Positions 42,821-53,260 are shown, counted from the stretch's first letter. The stretch: DNA of 64,000 bases from Cedecea neteri (GCF_000758325.1 NZ_CP009459.1:1-64000); one strand, 5' to 3'. The notes: generated from the sequence alone by a model not told the origin. Translations and numbers: made by a program.

Positions 42821-43408
42821 GTGATCGCCATTTTCTTTAGCGCTTTTTGGACCTATACCCTGATTACCGCCCTGACCCCTGGGCCTAACAACATTCTGGC
42901 GCTGAGTACTGCGACCAGCCACGGCCTGCGGCAAAGCACCCGCGTGCTGGCAGGCATGAGCCTCGGATTTCTGATAATCATGCTGATTTGCGCCGGTATT
43001 GCTTTTTCACTGGTCAGCCTCGACCCGAGATTTACTCGCATTCTTAGCTGGGTGGGCGCAATTTACATTCTGTGGCTGGCGCTGAAGATAGCCACCAGTA
43101 AGCCTTCAGGTTCTGCGGCGGCTGCTCAGCAAATCGGCTTCTGGACCAGTTTCGGCCTGCAGTTCTTGAACGTAAAAATTATTCTTTACGGCATCACCGC
43201 TCTATCAACTTTTGTCCTGCCGCATACAACGGAGATAAGCGGCATCGTGGGAATGAGCGTGGTGCTGGCGGCGATAGGAAGTTTGGGGAATCTTTGCTGG
43301 GCGCTGGCAGGCCATGTGTTCCAGAAAGTATTTCTACGATTTGGACGCGCGCTGAATATTATTCTGGCGCTGATGCTGGTTTACTGCGCGGTAAGGATCT
43401 TCTATTAA
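42821..43408 (+). CDS. eamB: Cysteine/O-acetylserine exporter EamB (YfiK), LysE family
   Basis: The 195-residue membrane protein has the LysE/RhtB start (FWTYTLITALTPGPNNILAL) and about six hydrophobic segments, ending LNIILALMLVYCAVRIFY as in E. coli. GTG start at 42821 after AAAGGAG. It exports O-acetylserine and cysteine in E. coli. Confidence 0.94.
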   Translation: MIAIFFSAFWTYTLITALTPGPNNILALSTATSHGLRQSTRVLAGMSLGFLIIMLICAGIAFSLVSLDPRFTRILSWVGAIYILWLALKIATSKPSGSAAAAQQIGFWTSFGLQFLNVKIILYGITALSTFVLPHTTEISGIVGMSVVLAAIGSLGNLCWALAGHVFQKVFLRFGRALNIILALMLVYCAVRIFY

Positions 43409-43411
43409 TTT

Positions 43412-43438
43412 GAAAGAGCGCCAGAAGGCGCTCTTTTT
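43412..43438. terminator. Bidirectional terminator between eamB and grcA
   Basis: AAAGAGCGCC/GGCGCTCTTT with an AGAA loop has T on the right and A on the left, so it serves the two convergent genes. Confidence 0.85.
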
Positions 43439-43457
43439 CATAACGGCAGGAACTGAA

Positions 43458-43841
43458 TTACAGGCTTTCTGTGAAAGTACGGGTGATCACGTCGCGCTGC
43501 TGTTCCGGGGTCAGGGAGTTAAAGCGCACTGCGTAGCCGGAAACACGAATGGTCAGCTGCGGATATTTTTCCGGATGCTTAACCGCATCTTCCAGCGTTT
43601 CACGACGCAGAACGTTAACGTTCAGGTGCTGCCCACCTTCAACGCGAACTTCCGGTTTCACTTCCATTGGAATTTCGCGGTATTCAAACTGGCCCAGTTT
43701 ACTGACCGCTACTACTTCATCTTCCGCAAAACCTGCTTTCGCGCACACGCAGCGAGCTTCGCCTTTTTCACTGTCGAGCAGCCAGAAAGAGTTCAGAAGT
43801 TCGTCGTTTGCCGCTTTAGTAATTTGGATACCAGTAATCAT
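43458..43841 (-). CDS. grcA: Autonomous glycyl radical cofactor GrcA (YfiD)
   Basis: The 127-residue protein carries the glycyl radical motif [20 protein letters not shown] near the C-terminus, homologous to the end of pyruvate formate-lyase. It can replace the damaged end of PflB after oxygen exposure. Two FNR boxes upstream fit its known anaerobic control. Confidence 0.97.
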   Translation of the reverse strand: MITGIQITKAANDELLNSFWLLDSEKGEARCVCAKAGFAEDEVVAVSKLGQFEYREIPMEVKPEVRVEGGQHLNVNVLRRETLEDAVKHPEKYPQLTIRVSGYAVRFNSLTPEQQRDVITRTFTESL

Positions 43842-43951
43842 TTTATTTCTCCCTCAGGGTAATGTGCTGATTCTTTGGGCCAGCGTTCTGGCTCATTGGT
43901 AAAACCTTTGTTGCTTTGTTGTTCTTATATCAGTCCACCAGGTGCGATTCT

Positions 43952-43965
43952 TTGACTTAAATCAA
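43952..43965 (-). promoter_or_regulatory. FNR box, proximal, grcA promoter
   Basis: TTGACTTAAATCAA matches TTGATNNNNATCAA at 9 of 10 fixed positions. A TATAAG -10 (minus strand, 43929-43924) would put the start near 43917, about 41 bp from the centre of this box. Confidence 0.8.
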
Positions 43966-44004
43966 TTAAATCCACACACTAAAAATGGCTTTAACTGGTT
44001 TTAT

Positions 44005-44018
44005 TTGTTTTACATCAA
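44005..44018 (-). promoter_or_regulatory. FNR box, distal, grcA promoter
   Basis: TTGTTTTACATCAA matches 9 of 10 fixed positions and is centred 53 bp from the proximal box, the spacing known for the -40.5/-93.5 pair of E. coli yfiD. The rest of the 319-bp grcA-ung gap holds no gene that I can see. Confidence 0.75.
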
Positions 44019-44160
44019 CTTAGCCCATCCTCTGCATGCTAAAACTTTTGTAAATTTTCAACTTTATTTGGTGTCGTAGCTCATTGATGCCACGCACTAT
44101 TTTGCTCAGGAGGAAGAAGCAGTTAAGCTATCGGGCAATACAGATTCGCGGGAGAGCGAG

Positions 44161-44850
44161 ATGACCACCCACCTCACCTGGCACGATGTGCTGGCAGAAG
44201 AGAAACAGCAGCCCTACTTTATCAATACGCTCAGCGCCGTCGCGGCAGAGCGCGCTGCGGGCGTGACCGTTTACCCCCCGCAAAAGGATGTTTTCAACGC
44301 TTTTCGCTTTACCGAGCTGGGCGATGTCAAGGTCGTGATTCTGGGGCAGGATCCCTATCATGGGCCAGGCCAGGCGCACGGGCTCTCTTTCTCCGTTCGT
44401 CCAGGCATTGCGCCCCCGCCTTCGCTGGTCAATATGTATAAAGAGCTGGAGGCTTCTGTCCCCGGCTTTACCCGCCCTACGCACGGCTACCTGGAAAGTT
44501 GGGCGCGGCAGGGCGTGTTACTGCTCAATACCGTACTTACCGTCGAAGCAAGCAAAGCACATTCTCATGCTAATTTTGGTTGGGAGACGTTTACCGACAA
44601 GGTTATCACCCTCATTAATGAACACCGTGAAGGCGTGGTGTTCCTGCTGTGGGGGGCTCATGCCCAACGCAAAGGCAGCATTATCGATCGCCAGCGCCAC
44701 CACGTCCTGACCGCCCCACACCCTTCTCCGCTTTCTGCGCATCGTGGTTTTCTGGGCTGCGGGCATTTTGTTAAAGCGAATGAGTATCTGGCCGGACGCG
44801 GAGAACAACCCGTTGATTGGGTGCCGCAGTTGCCACAAGAAAATGGCTAA
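44161..44850 (+). CDS. ung: Uracil-DNA glycosylase Ung
   Basis: The 229-residue enzyme removes uracil from DNA. Visible are the catalytic water-activating loop [20 protein letters not shown] and the minor-groove loop [19 protein letters not shown]. Full length; divergent from grcA. Confidence 0.97.
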   Translation: MTTHLTWHDVLAEEKQQPYFINTLSAVAAERAAGVTVYPPQKDVFNAFRFTELGDVKVVILGQDPYHGPGQAHGLSFSVRPGIAPPPSLVNMYKELEASVPGFTRPTHGYLESWARQGVLLLNTVLTVEASKAHSHANFGWETFTDKVITLINEHREGVVFLLWGAHAQRKGSIIDRQRHHVLTAPHPSPLSAHRGFLGCGHFVKANEYLAGRGEQPVDWVPQLPQENG

Positions 44851-44862
44851 AATTGTGGCGAA

Positions 44863-44890
44863 AAAAAACCAGCAATTACGCTGGTTTTTT
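44863..44890. terminator. Bidirectional terminator between ung and yfiF
   Basis: AAAAAACCAGC/GCTGGTTTTTT with an AATTAC loop separates two convergent genes. Confidence 0.85.
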
Positions 44891-44906
44891 ATAGCTGGAG
44901 AAGGTC

Positions 44907-45977
44907 TTAGGCCTTGTTTTGACGCCACCATTCGCCCAGCAGCACGCCGGTCGCTACCGATACGTTGAGGCTTTCAACATTCCCGGTACCTTCAATGGCT
45001 ACGCTCATATCTGCGCTTTCAAAGGTGGTATCGGAAACACCATCGCGCTCCTGGCCCAGCACCAGCACCATTTTCTTCGGCAGCTCAGCTTTGTACAGCG
45101 GAGTGCCCTGGTGGCTTGACGTTGTCACGATGGTGTAGCCCGCTTTACGGAAAGCTTCCAGCCCATCACCAAACGTCTCGCCGCTGATCGCCACCACGTG
45201 CTCGGCACCACCTTCTGCGGTACGAATCGCCGCGCCGGATTCCAGCAGAGAAGCATCCTGAATCAACAAGCCTTTCACACCGAAGTGTGCGCAGCTACGC
45301 ATGATTCCGCCCAGGTTGTGTGGGTTGCCCACATCCTCCAGTGCCAGCACGCAGTCTTCTTCCCCGGCTTTGTTCAGCCAGGTCTGTACGCTGATGCCGC
45401 TGCGTTTTTTAATAATGAAGCAAACGCCACCGTGGTGTTCCGTACCTGAGGCTTTTGTCAGCTCGGCGTCATCCACCACGTGGTAAGCCTTGCGATTTGC
45501 CGCCATCCAGCGAAGCGCTTCTTTAAAGCGAGGCGTAACGCTCTGGATAAACCAGGCACGCACGATGCTTTCCGGGCGACTCTGGAACAGTGCCTGACAA
45601 GCATTCTCCCCGTATACTCGGGCTTCTTCGGCGCGCTGGCGACGAATCACTTCCGGGTCAACGATGTGCTTAGTTGTACCTTCATTGTCAGAAGCCGACG
45701 ATGAAGAGTCTACCGGGGCACGGGAAACCGTACGCCATGGAGAAGCCGCTTCACCGCGATCGCCTCTGTCGCTACGTTCATTACGATCGCGCCCGCCGCG
45801 AGGTTTATCATCGTGACGAGCCTGACGGCGACCGCCGCCTTCACCACGTGACGCACCGGCAGGACGCCCACCGCCTTTCCCGGTACGCGGGTTCTGGCTG
45901 CGCTGTTCGCTTTCGTCGTCACCGCGGACATACATCACTTTGACCTTGCCGCTTTTACCTTTAAATTCGTCGTTCAT
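44907..45977 (-). CDS. yfiF: TrmH/SpoU-family RNA methyltransferase YfiF (TrmG)
   Basis: The protein is 356 aa from the ATG at 45977 ([20 protein letters not shown]). The first about 110 residues are rich in Arg, Gly, Asp and Glu ([20 protein letters not shown]) and probably disordered. The C-terminal SPOUT domain has the knot motifs [16 protein letters not shown] and [12 protein letters not shown]. Likely 2'-O-ribose methylation of RNA. Slightly longer than the 345-residue E. coli protein because of the N-terminal tail. Confidence 0.92.
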   Translation of the reverse strand: MNDEFKGKSGKVKVMYVRGDDESEQRSQNPRTGKGGGRPAGASRGEGGGRRQARHDDKPRGGRDRNERSDRGDRGEAASPWRTVSRAPVDSSSSASDNEGTTKHIVDPEVIRRQRAEEARVYGENACQALFQSRPESIVRAWFIQSVTPRFKEALRWMAANRKAYHVVDDAELTKASGTEHHGGVCFIIKKRSGISVQTWLNKAGEEDCVLALEDVGNPHNLGGIMRSCAHFGVKGLLIQDASLLESGAAIRTAEGGAEHVVAISGETFGDGLEAFRKAGYTIVTTSSHQGTPLYKAELPKKMVLVLGQERDGVSDTTFESADMSVAIEGTGNVESLNVSVATGVLLGEWWRQNKA

Positions 45978-46183
45978 TGTTCCTCCACCTGGCTGAGCGC
46001 GAAGCGCGCAGATTACCTGATGTGCCATGGGTTAGCCATTAACTTTGCTTAAAAGCTAAAAACTATTGTACTCATCGAATAAATCACTTTGTTGGCCTCC
46101 CCATCTTCGCCGATAATATGTAACATATTTGAAACATCCGCGGTGCGTGACACCGATTTCAATCATTCTCTTTGAGGTTAGTT

Positions 46184-46603
46184 ATGAATACCGTTTGTGC
46201 CGACTGCCAGGCTATTAACCGCATTCCTGACGACCGTATCGATGACGGTGCAAAATGCGGTCGCTGCGGTCATGAACTGTTTGACGGTGAAGTCGTCAAC
46301 GCCACGACGGCGACTCTGGATAAGCTCCTGAAAGATGAGCTGCCAGTGGTGGTTGATTTTTGGGCGCCGTGGTGCGGCCCATGCGTGAACTTCGCCCCTA
46401 TTTTTGAAGATGTTGCCGAAGAGCGCAGCGGCAAAGTTCGCTTTGTGAAGGTCAACACAGAAGCGGAGCAGGAGCTGAGCGCACGTTTTCGCATCAGAAG
46501 CATCCCAACCATTATGATTTTCAAAAATGGCCAGGTCGTCGATATGCTAAATGGTGCTATGCCGAAAGCCCCGTTTGATAGCTGGCTGGACGAAAATATC
46601 TGA
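46184..46603 (+). CDS. trxC: Thioredoxin 2 TrxC
   Basis: The protein is 139 aa from the ATG at 46184. An N-terminal zinc domain uses Cys5-x2-Cys8 and Cys25-x2-Cys28, followed by a thioredoxin domain with active site WAPWCGPC. It is a cytosolic disulphide reductase controlled by OxyR in E. coli. Followed by a terminator. Confidence 0.96.
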   Translation: MNTVCADCQAINRIPDDRIDDGAKCGRCGHELFDGEVVNATTATLDKLLKDELPVVVDFWAPWCGPCVNFAPIFEDVAEERSGKVRFVKVNTEAEQELSARFRIRSIPTIMIFKNGQVVDMLNGAMPKAPFDSWLDENI

Positions 46604-46608
46604 TCATG

Positions 46609-46633
46609 AGGGGGCATTTTTTAAGCCCCCTTT
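46609..46633 (+). terminator. Terminator after trxC
   Basis: GGGGGC/GCCCCC with a nine-base loop followed by TTT lies just after the trxC stop. Confidence 0.7.
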
Positions 46634-46679
46634 CTCTATCTACGGTAGAATGGCGTTTTTAGCCAAATATCCTTCATTA

Positions 46680-47381
46680 ATGACCGAAAACGCCGTTCTT
46701 CGCCTTCGTGCCGTCCGCCTTGCTCGCGCAACTCGTCCCTTTCTTGCCCGTGGTAATCGCGTTCGTCGCTGCCAGCGCTGCCTGCTGCCGTTAAAAAACT
46801 GCCTGTGTGAGACGCTTCAGCCGCAACATGCACGCAGCCGCTTTTGCCTGGTGATGTTTGACACCGAACCCATGAAGCCGAGCAATACCGGGCGGCTTAT
46901 TGCCGATATTTTGCCGGAAACCGAAGCATTTCAGTGGTCACGCACGGAGCCACCTCAGGCGCTGCTGGATCTTGTTGCTAATCCGGATTACCAGCCAATG
47001 GTGGTTTTTCCCGCCTCTTATGCCGATGCCAGTCGCGAGGTGCTGACCACGCCGCCAACCACCGGCAAGCCGCCGCTGTTTATCATGCTTGATGGCACGT
47101 GGACTGAAGCGCGTAAAATGTTTCGTAAAAGCCCTTATCTCGATGCGCTACCGGTAATTTCCGTAGATTTAAGTATTACCTCGGCTTATCGCCTGCGCGA
47201 GGCCCATGCGGACGGCCAGTATTGCACCGCGGAAGTTGCCGCAGCCCTGCTAGAACTGGCGGGTGATACGGTAGCCTCAGAAGGGCTAACTCAACACTTC
47301 ACCCTTTTCCGCGAGCGCTATCTGGCGGGGAAACCCCATCATCAGGGCAGCATCACAGCAGAAGTGGAAGAAAACGTTTAG
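46680..47381 (+). CDS. tapT: tRNA-uridine aminocarboxypropyltransferase TapT (YfiP), DTW domain
   Basis: The protein is 233 aa from the ATG at 46680 (MTENAVLRLRAVRLARATRP). A cysteine set (RCQRCLLPLKNCLC) precedes the DTW motif in FIMLDGTWTEARKMFRKSPY. It makes acp3U47 in tRNAs. The longer frame upstream overlaps trxC and is rejected. patZ follows by 32 bp, probably as one operon. Confidence 0.93.
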   Translation: MTENAVLRLRAVRLARATRPFLARGNRVRRCQRCLLPLKNCLCETLQPQHARSRFCLVMFDTEPMKPSNTGRLIADILPETEAFQWSRTEPPQALLDLVANPDYQPMVVFPASYADASREVLTTPPTTGKPPLFIMLDGTWTEARKMFRKSPYLDALPVISVDLSITSAYRLREAHADGQYCTAEVAAALLELAGDTVASEGLTQHFTLFRERYLAGKPHHQGSITAEVEENV

Positions 47382-47413
47382 ACTCTCCTGAACATCACTC
47401 AGGGGAGAGAGTC

Positions 47414-50074
47414 GTGAGTCAACGAGGCCTGGAAGCGCTGCTGCGTCCAAAATCCATTGCCGTTATCGGCGCTTCGGCAAAAACCGACCGCGCCGGTTAT
47501 TTAATGATGCGTAACTTGCTCGCTGGTGGATTCAACGGTCCGGTATTGCCGGTGACACCGACTCATAAAGCCGTGTGCGGGGTGCTTGCCTGGCCGGATA
47601 TTACCAGCCTGCCGATGACTCCCGACCTCGCGATTATCTGTACGAATTCCCGACGTAACCTAACGCTACTGGAAGCACTGGGTAATAAAGGCTGCAAGGC
47701 CTGCATTATCTTATCTGCCCCACCTGAGCAATTACCCGAATTGCTGGCCTGCGCCGCTCGCTGGCAAATTCGTCTGCTTGGGCCGAACAGCCTTGGCCTT
47801 CTGGCTCCGTGGCAGGGACTAAATGCCAGCTTCTCTCCTGTCCCTATCCAAAAGGGTAAACTGGCGTTTATTTCTCAGTCGGCAGCGGTATCCAACACCA
47901 TTCTGGACTGGGCGCAGCAGCGCGAGATGGGCTTCTCCTGGTTTATTGCGCTTGGCGATAGCCTGGATATCGATGTGGATGAACTGCTTGATTATCTCTC
48001 CAGAGATACCAAAACCAGCGCCATCCTGCTGTATCTTGAACATCTGAGCGATGCCCGACGCTTTGTTTCCGCCGCAAGAAGCGCCTCACGCAACAAGCCG
48101 ATTCTGGTCATCAAAAGCGGGCGCAGCAGCAAAGCACAAACGCTACTGAAAACCCATCCGGGCCTGGATGCCGCCTGGGACGCAGCTATCCAACGAGCAG
48201 GTTTGCTTCGGGTACAGGATACACATGAGCTGTTTTCCGCCGTAGAAACCCTCAGCCACATGCGGCCCCTGCGCGGTGAGCGGCTGATGATTGTCAGTAA
48301 CGGCGCGGCACCTGCAGCGCTGGCACTTGATGAGCTGTGGCTACGTAACGGCAAACTGGCGACGTTAAATGAAGCAACCCTGCAGTCTCTGGCTGAAGTG
48401 CTCCCTCCTGGCGTTGAGGCCGGAAACCCGATAGATCTGCGGGATGATGCCACGCCCGGCCGCTACCTGCTGGCTGTAGAGAAATTGCTGGATAGCCATG
48501 ATTTTGATGCCTTAATGGTTATTCATTCCCCCAGCGCCGCCGCTCCAGGAACCGCCAGCGCTCTGGCGCTGATCGATCTGCTGCAGCGGCATCCTCGTGG
48601 CAAATATCTCACCATTGTCACCAACTGGTGCGGGGAGTATTCCTCCCAGGAGGCCAGGCGCCTGTTTAGCGATGCCGGTATTCCGACTTACAGAACGCCA
48701 GAGGGCGCGGTCACGGCGTTTATGCACATGGTCGAGTATCGCCGTAATCAGAAACAGCTGCGCGAAACCCCTGCACTGCCGGCAAACCTGACGGCCAATA
48801 CCAGCGACGCTCACCATCTGATTCAGCAGGCATTGCATCAGGGAGCAACAACGCTGGATACCCATGAAGTCAGGCCGGTACTTGAAGCTTATGGCTTAAC
48901 AACCCTGCCGACATGGATTGCGGGAGACAGTGCAGAAGCGGTGCATATTGCCGAGCAAATTGGTTATCCCGTCGCATTAAAGCTTCGTTCTCCGGATATT
49001 CCCCATAAGTCGGAAGTTCAGGGCGTTATGCTTTATTTGAGAACGGCCAGTGAAGTGCAGCAGGCCGCCGAAGCCATCATCGATCGTGTAAAAATGGCGT
49101 GGCCTCAGGCTCGTATTCACGGCTTGCTAGTACAAAGCATGGCAAACCGCGCAGGCGCGCAGGAACTAAGAGTCGTCGTTGAGCACGATCCGGTATTTGG
49201 CCCATTGATCATGCTGGGCGAAGGCGGCGTAGAGTGGCGACCTGAGAGACAGGCGGCGGTTGCTCTCCCCCCGCTAAACATGAATCTGGCCCGATACCTT
49301 GTCATTCAGGCGATCAAAAGCGGCAAGATCCGCAGCCGAAGCGCATTACGCCCGCTGGATATCGCCGGGATCAGCGAAGTCCTGGTGCAAGTCTCTAACC
49401 TGATCGTTGATTGCCCCGAGATTGTCAGACTCGATATTCACCCTCTACTGGCATCAGGCAGTGAATTCACCCTGCTCGATGTCACTCTGGAATTGGCCGA
49501 GTTTACGGGGGATGCGGATGCCAGGCTGGCCGTGCGTCCTTATCCTCATCAGCTTGAGGAGCTGGTGCAGCTGAAAAACGGTGACCGCTGCCTGTTCCGG
49601 CCGATCCTGCCCGAGGACGAACCTCAGCTGCAGCGTTTTATTGCCCAGGTAACAAAAGAAGATCTCTACTATCGCTATTTCAGCGAGATCAATGAATTTA
49701 CCCACGAAGATTTAGCCAATATGACGCAGATCGACTACGATCGAGAAATGGCGTTCGTGGCAGTCAGAAGAACAAAAGGCAACGATGAAATCCTCGGCGT
49801 CACACGCGCCATTTCTGACCCTGACAACGTTGATGCCGAGTTCGCCGTGCTGGTTCGCTCCGACTTAAAAGGCCTCGGGCTCGGCCGACGCTTACTGACT
49901 AAGCTCATCGATTACACCAGACAACATGGCCTTCAGCGACTGAATGGCATCACGATGCCGAACAACCAGGGCATGATTACCCTGGCCCGCAAACTGGGTT
50001 TCAGCGTCGATATTCAGCTGGAAGACGGCATTGTCAGTCTGACGCTCCCACTGAGCAAAAGCGCAGATTCGTGA
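47414..50074 (+). CDS. patZ: Protein lysine acetyltransferase PatZ (YfiQ/Pka)
   Basis: The 886-residue protein has an N-terminal CoA-binding/acyl-CoA synthetase (NDP-forming) region (LLRPKSIAVIGASAKTDRAG; ISQSAAVSNTILDWAQQREM), an ATP-grasp region (GYPVALKLRSPDIPHKSEVQ), and a C-terminal GNAT domain (KGLGLGRRLLTKLIDYTRQH). It acetylates lysines, for example acetyl-CoA synthetase. GTG start at 47414 after GGGGAGAG. Length equals E. coli. Confidence 0.95.
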   Translation: MSQRGLEALLRPKSIAVIGASAKTDRAGYLMMRNLLAGGFNGPVLPVTPTHKAVCGVLAWPDITSLPMTPDLAIICTNSRRNLTLLEALGNKGCKACIILSAPPEQLPELLACAARWQIRLLGPNSLGLLAPWQGLNASFSPVPIQKGKLAFISQSAAVSNTILDWAQQREMGFSWFIALGDSLDIDVDELLDYLSRDTKTSAILLYLEHLSDARRFVSAARSASRNKPILVIKSGRSSKAQTLLKTHPGLDAAWDAAIQRAGLLRVQDTHELFSAVETLSHMRPLRGERLMIVSNGAAPAALALDELWLRNGKLATLNEATLQSLAEVLPPGVEAGNPIDLRDDATPGRYLLAVEKLLDSHDFDALMVIHSPSAAAPGTASALALIDLLQRHPRGKYLTIVTNWCGEYSSQEARRLFSDAGIPTYRTPEGAVTAFMHMVEYRRNQKQLRETPALPANLTANTSDAHHLIQQALHQGATTLDTHEVRPVLEAYGLTTLPTWIAGDSAEAVHIAEQIGYPVALKLRSPDIPHKSEVQGVMLYLRTASEVQQAAEAIIDRVKMAWPQARIHGLLVQSMANRAGAQELRVVVEHDPVFGPLIMLGEGGVEWRPERQAAVALPPLNMNLARYLVIQAIKSGKIRSRSALRPLDIAGISEVLVQVSNLIVDCPEIVRLDIHPLLASGSEFTLLDVTLELAEFTGDADARLAVRPYPHQLEELVQLKNGDRCLFRPILPEDEPQLQRFIAQVTKEDLYYRYFSEINEFTHEDLANMTQIDYDREMAFVAVRRTKGNDEILGVTRAISDPDNVDAEFAVLVRSDLKGLGLGRRLLTKLIDYTRQHGLQRLNGITMPNNQGMITLARKLGFSVDIQLEDGIVSLTLPLSKSADS

Positions 50075-50188
50075 GTAAGGTACTGGAAAACATACTCACT
50101 TTGCGCAGCAGTAGTGGTATTATCAGCAAGTTCTGACGTCTGGATTTTGCAGAAGGCCATCCAATGAAGAGAGAAGATAAGCACTGTG

Positions 50189-51544
50189 ATGTTGTCTAAA
50201 TTTAAGCGTAATAAACATCAACAACACCTTGCCCAGCTACCGAAGCTTTCTCAATCAGTTGATGATGTAGAAACCCTGTTCTCCCCAGCGGATTTCCGTG
50301 AAACGCTGTTGAAAAAAATCGCCAGCGCAACGCGGCGTATTTGCATTATCGCGTTGTATCTTGAACAGGATGACGGCGGCAAAGGAATTCTGTCCGCGCT
50401 TTATCAAGCCAAACAGCAGCGGCCAGATTTAGATGTTTCCGTGCTGGTTGACTGGCACCGCGCCCAGCGCGGACGTATTGGTGTTGCCGCATCCAACACC
50501 AATGCGGACTGGTATCACCGCATGGCCGAGCAGTTCCCCGATGTGAGTGTTCCTGTCTATGGCGTTCCCGTCAATACTCGCGAAGCCCTTGGCGTGTTGC
50601 ATTTCAAAGGCTTTATTATTGATGACAGCGTCATCTATAGCGGCGCCAGCCTCAACGATGTTTACCTGCATCAGCATGATAAATATCGCTATGACCGCTA
50701 TCAAATCATTCGCAACCGCGCCCTGGCAGATATCATGCATGGCTGGGTTAACCAAAATCTGGTGAATGGCCGGGCGGTTCATCGTCTGGATGTCGCCGAG
50801 CGCGTAAAAAGCCCGGAAATCAAAAACGATATCCGCCTCTTCCGCCAGGAATTGCGTGACGCTAACTTTGTCTTCCAGGGCGATGCAGATAACGATCAGC
50901 TTTCGGTTACGCCGCTGGTCGGGCTGGGAAAATCCAGCCTGCTGAATAAAACCATCTTCCATCTGATGCCTTGCGCAGAGCAGAAGCTGACTATCTGCAC
51001 GCCATATTTCAACCTGCCAGCTGTCCTGGTCCGCAATATCATACAGCTGCTGCGGGACGGTAAACAGGTTGAGATTATCGTTGGCGATAAGACAGCGAAT
51101 GACTTCTATATTCCGGAAGATCAGCCATTCAAGATTATTGGCGCGCTGCCTTATCTCTATGAAATTAACCTGCGCCGCTTCCTCAGCCGCCTGCAATATT
51201 ATGTGAATACCGGACAGTTGATTGTGCGTTTGTGGAAAGATGGGGATAACAGTTACCACCTGAAAGGCATGTGGGTGGACAACGAGTGGATGCTGCTGAC
51301 CGGGAATAACCTTAATCCGCGCGCCTGGCGCCTGGATCTGGAAAATGCCCTGCTGATTCACGATCCCAAAAGAGAGCTTGAGGGTATTCGCACCAAGGAG
51401 CTGGAGCTTATCCGCACTCATACAACGGTTGTTAAGCATTATCGCGATCTGCAAAGCATCGCCGAATATCCGGTGAAGGTTCGCAAGCTGATTCGCCGCC
51501 TGCGCCGTATCCGTATCGACCGACTAATAAGCCGTATTCTCTAA
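50189..51544 (+). CDS. pssA: Phosphatidylserine synthase PssA
   Basis: The 451-residue peripheral membrane enzyme makes phosphatidylserine from CDP-diacylglycerol and serine. Two PLD-type HKD motifs are visible: HFKGFIIDDSVIYSGASLND and HLKGMWVDNEWMLLTGNNLN. The C-terminus is very basic (VRKLIRRLRRIRIDRLISRI), as needed for binding acidic lipid and ribosomes. I prefer the ATG at 50189 to the adjacent GTG at 50186. Confidence 0.97.
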   Translation: MLSKFKRNKHQQHLAQLPKLSQSVDDVETLFSPADFRETLLKKIASATRRICIIALYLEQDDGGKGILSALYQAKQQRPDLDVSVLVDWHRAQRGRIGVAASNTNADWYHRMAEQFPDVSVPVYGVPVNTREALGVLHFKGFIIDDSVIYSGASLNDVYLHQHDKYRYDRYQIIRNRALADIMHGWVNQNLVNGRAVHRLDVAERVKSPEIKNDIRLFRQELRDANFVFQGDADNDQLSVTPLVGLGKSSLLNKTIFHLMPCAEQKLTICTPYFNLPAVLVRNIIQLLRDGKQVEIIVGDKTANDFYIPEDQPFKIIGALPYLYEINLRRFLSRLQYYVNTGQLIVRLWKDGDNSYHLKGMWVDNEWMLLTGNNLNPRAWRLDLENALLIHDPKRELEGIRTKELELIRTHTTVVKHYRDLQSIAEYPVKVRKLIRRLRRIRIDRLISRIL

Positions 51545-51550
51545 ACGTTT

Positions 51551-51577
51551 AAGCCCTGCACTGCAGGGCTTTTTCTT
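51551..51577. terminator. Terminator between pssA and kgtP
   Basis: AAGCCCTGCA/TGCAGGGCTT hairpin followed by TTTTC separates the two convergent genes. No yfiM frame is found here. Confidence 0.85.
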
Positions 51578-51578
51578 T

Positions 51579-52877
51579 CTAGAGCTTGATCCCTTTCCCT
51601 TTGCGGTGCAGCAGCAGAGAAACAGCAAATGCCAGCGCCCCCATCGCAGAGACATACCAGAAGAAGGTTGTTTCGCTGCCCATCGATTTCAGCGATAAGG
51701 CGACATATTCTGCCGAGCCACCAAACAAGGCATTCGCAACCGCATAAGACAGGCCTACACCTAGCGCACGGACTTCCGGCGGGAACATTTCTGCCTTAAG
51801 GATGCCGCTGATTGAAGTGTAAAAACTGACAATTAGCATCGCCACCATCACCAGAGCAAAGGCTGCATACGGTGAGCTAACATTCTGCAGAGCCGTTAAA
51901 ATAGGCACAGTCAGCACCGCTGCCAGTCCACCAAAGCAAAGCATAGAGCTTCGACGACCAATTTTATCCGACAGCGCACCGAAGAACGGCTGAAGTACCA
52001 TAAAGATAAATAACGCAAAGGTCATCAACGCGCTGGCCGTATTCGCATGCATTCCAGCGGTATTTACCAGGTATTTCTGCATATAGGTGGTGAAGGTATA
52101 GAAAGCCAGGGAGCCGCCGGCGGTGAAGCCAAGCACCATAATGAAAGCTTTTTTATTTTTCCATAGCCCGGAAAGCGTACCGGCATCCTTGTGCGAGCGG
52201 GTTGCTTTATCCGATGTTTCATCCAGAGAACGGCGAAGATAGAGAGCAACAATAGCCAGTACGGCCCCAATAGCAAAAGGAATTCGCCATCCCCAGCTAC
52301 GCAAATCTTCATCACTTAGTACTTGCTGGAGAACAACCACAACAAGCAACGCAGCCAGTTGGCCACCAATGAGCGTAACGTACTGGAATGAGGCATAGAA
52401 CCCTTTACGGCCTTCAACCGCCACCTCACTCATGTAAGTTGCGCTGGTGCCGTACTCCCCTCCAACAGATAAGCCCTGGAACAGGCGAGCTAATAGTAAT
52501 AACGCCGGGGCCCATGTACCAATGGTGGCGTATCCTGGCAGGCAGGCAATGACCAGCGATCCAAAACACATCATACATACGGAGATCAGCATGGAGTTTT
52601 TACGTCCATGTTTATCGGCAATGTATCCGAATAACCAACCTCCAATCGGCCGCATCAAAAAACCTGCGGCAAAAACGCCGGCGGTTTGCAGAAGCTGAGT
52701 CGTGGTGTTTCCCGTTGGGAAAAAGATATGTGCGAAATAGAGCGAGCAGAACGAATAAACATAAAAATCAAACCACTCAACCAGATTTCCCGATGAAGCA
52801 CCCACAATGGCCCAAACGCGACGGCGGGTATCGGCCGCCGACGCCACAACATTTACTTCACTTGTTGTTTCAATCAT
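51579..52877 (-). CDS. kgtP: Alpha-ketoglutarate/proton symporter KgtP
   Basis: The 432-residue MFS transporter has about twelve membrane segments, the MFS loop motif [20 protein letters not shown], and [20 protein letters not shown], typical of the metabolite-H+ symporter branch. It takes up 2-oxoglutarate. The next 150 bp upstream hold its promoter region without a clear motif. Confidence 0.95.
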   Translation of the reverse strand: MIETTSEVNVVASAADTRRRVWAIVGASSGNLVEWFDFYVYSFCSLYFAHIFFPTGNTTTQLLQTAGVFAAGFLMRPIGGWLFGYIADKHGRKNSMLISVCMMCFGSLVIACLPGYATIGTWAPALLLLARLFQGLSVGGEYGTSATYMSEVAVEGRKGFYASFQYVTLIGGQLAALLVVVVLQQVLSDEDLRSWGWRIPFAIGAVLAIVALYLRRSLDETSDKATRSHKDAGTLSGLWKNKKAFIMVLGFTAGGSLAFYTFTTYMQKYLVNTAGMHANTASALMTFALFIFMVLQPFFGALSDKIGRRSSMLCFGGLAAVLTVPILTALQNVSSPYAAFALVMVAMLIVSFYTSISGILKAEMFPPEVRALGVGLSYAVANALFGGSAEYVALSLKSMGSETTFFWYVSAMGALAFAVSLLLHRKGKGIKL

Positions 52878-53035
52878 TTTATTTTCTTCTCCTGTCTTCC
52901 TGAATGGGTCTAATAGCCCAGGATCCAGTAAAGCAGGAGAAAGAAATTTTGTGAGGTGAAGTATCTTGTTGCGGAGTTGTTACATTGACTTTTGTGAGCG
53001 GACGGATCTTTTTGCGAAATGTATGGCTTGAAAAG

Positions 53036-53064
53036 CAAAAAACCCCGGCCTTTCGGTCGGGGTT
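53036..53064 (-). terminator. Distal terminator beyond the 5S fragment
   Basis: The minus strand has CCCCGACC/GGCCGGGG with a GAAA loop followed by six T. It lies downstream of the partial 5S copy at 53078 and could be a second rRNA operon terminator. Confidence 0.8.
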
Positions 53065-53077
53065 AATGCTTAATTTG

Positions 53078-53096
53078 ATGCCTGGCAGTTCCCTAC
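53078..53096 (-). pseudogene. Truncated second 5S rRNA gene (3'-end fragment)
   Basis: Nineteen bases identical to the 3' end of the intact 5S gene (GTAGGGAACTGCCAGGCAT on the minus strand), with five more shared bases beyond the 3' end, so 53073-53096 repeats 53256-53279. The adjacent 53097-53215 is not recognisable 5S and contains no gene I can support. Probably a remnant of a tandem rrf duplication. Confidence 0.75.
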
Positions 53097-53217
53097 AATA
53101 CTCGTATCATCCTGATACTCGCCCCTCCGGGGCCGCCGCGAGCGGTGTTCAAAAGTGTTCCCGACACTTTTGTCGCATGCCCATGCTCGTGCAGAGAATT
53201 TCCTGATACCAGATAAA

Positions 53218-53251
53218 CAAAAAACCCCAGCCGTCAGGCTGAGGTTTTTTG
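53218..53251 (-). terminator. rRNA operon terminator after 5S
   Basis: AACCTCAGCC/GGCTGGGGTT with a TGAC loop followed by T on the minus strand, 10 bp after the 5S gene. Confidence 0.9.
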
Positions 53252-53260
53252 TTTTATTTG

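Noticed and set aside
50429-51454. 341-residue open frame antisense to pssA
   Set aside because: Shadow of a conserved GC-biased gene; no start signal or family resemblance.
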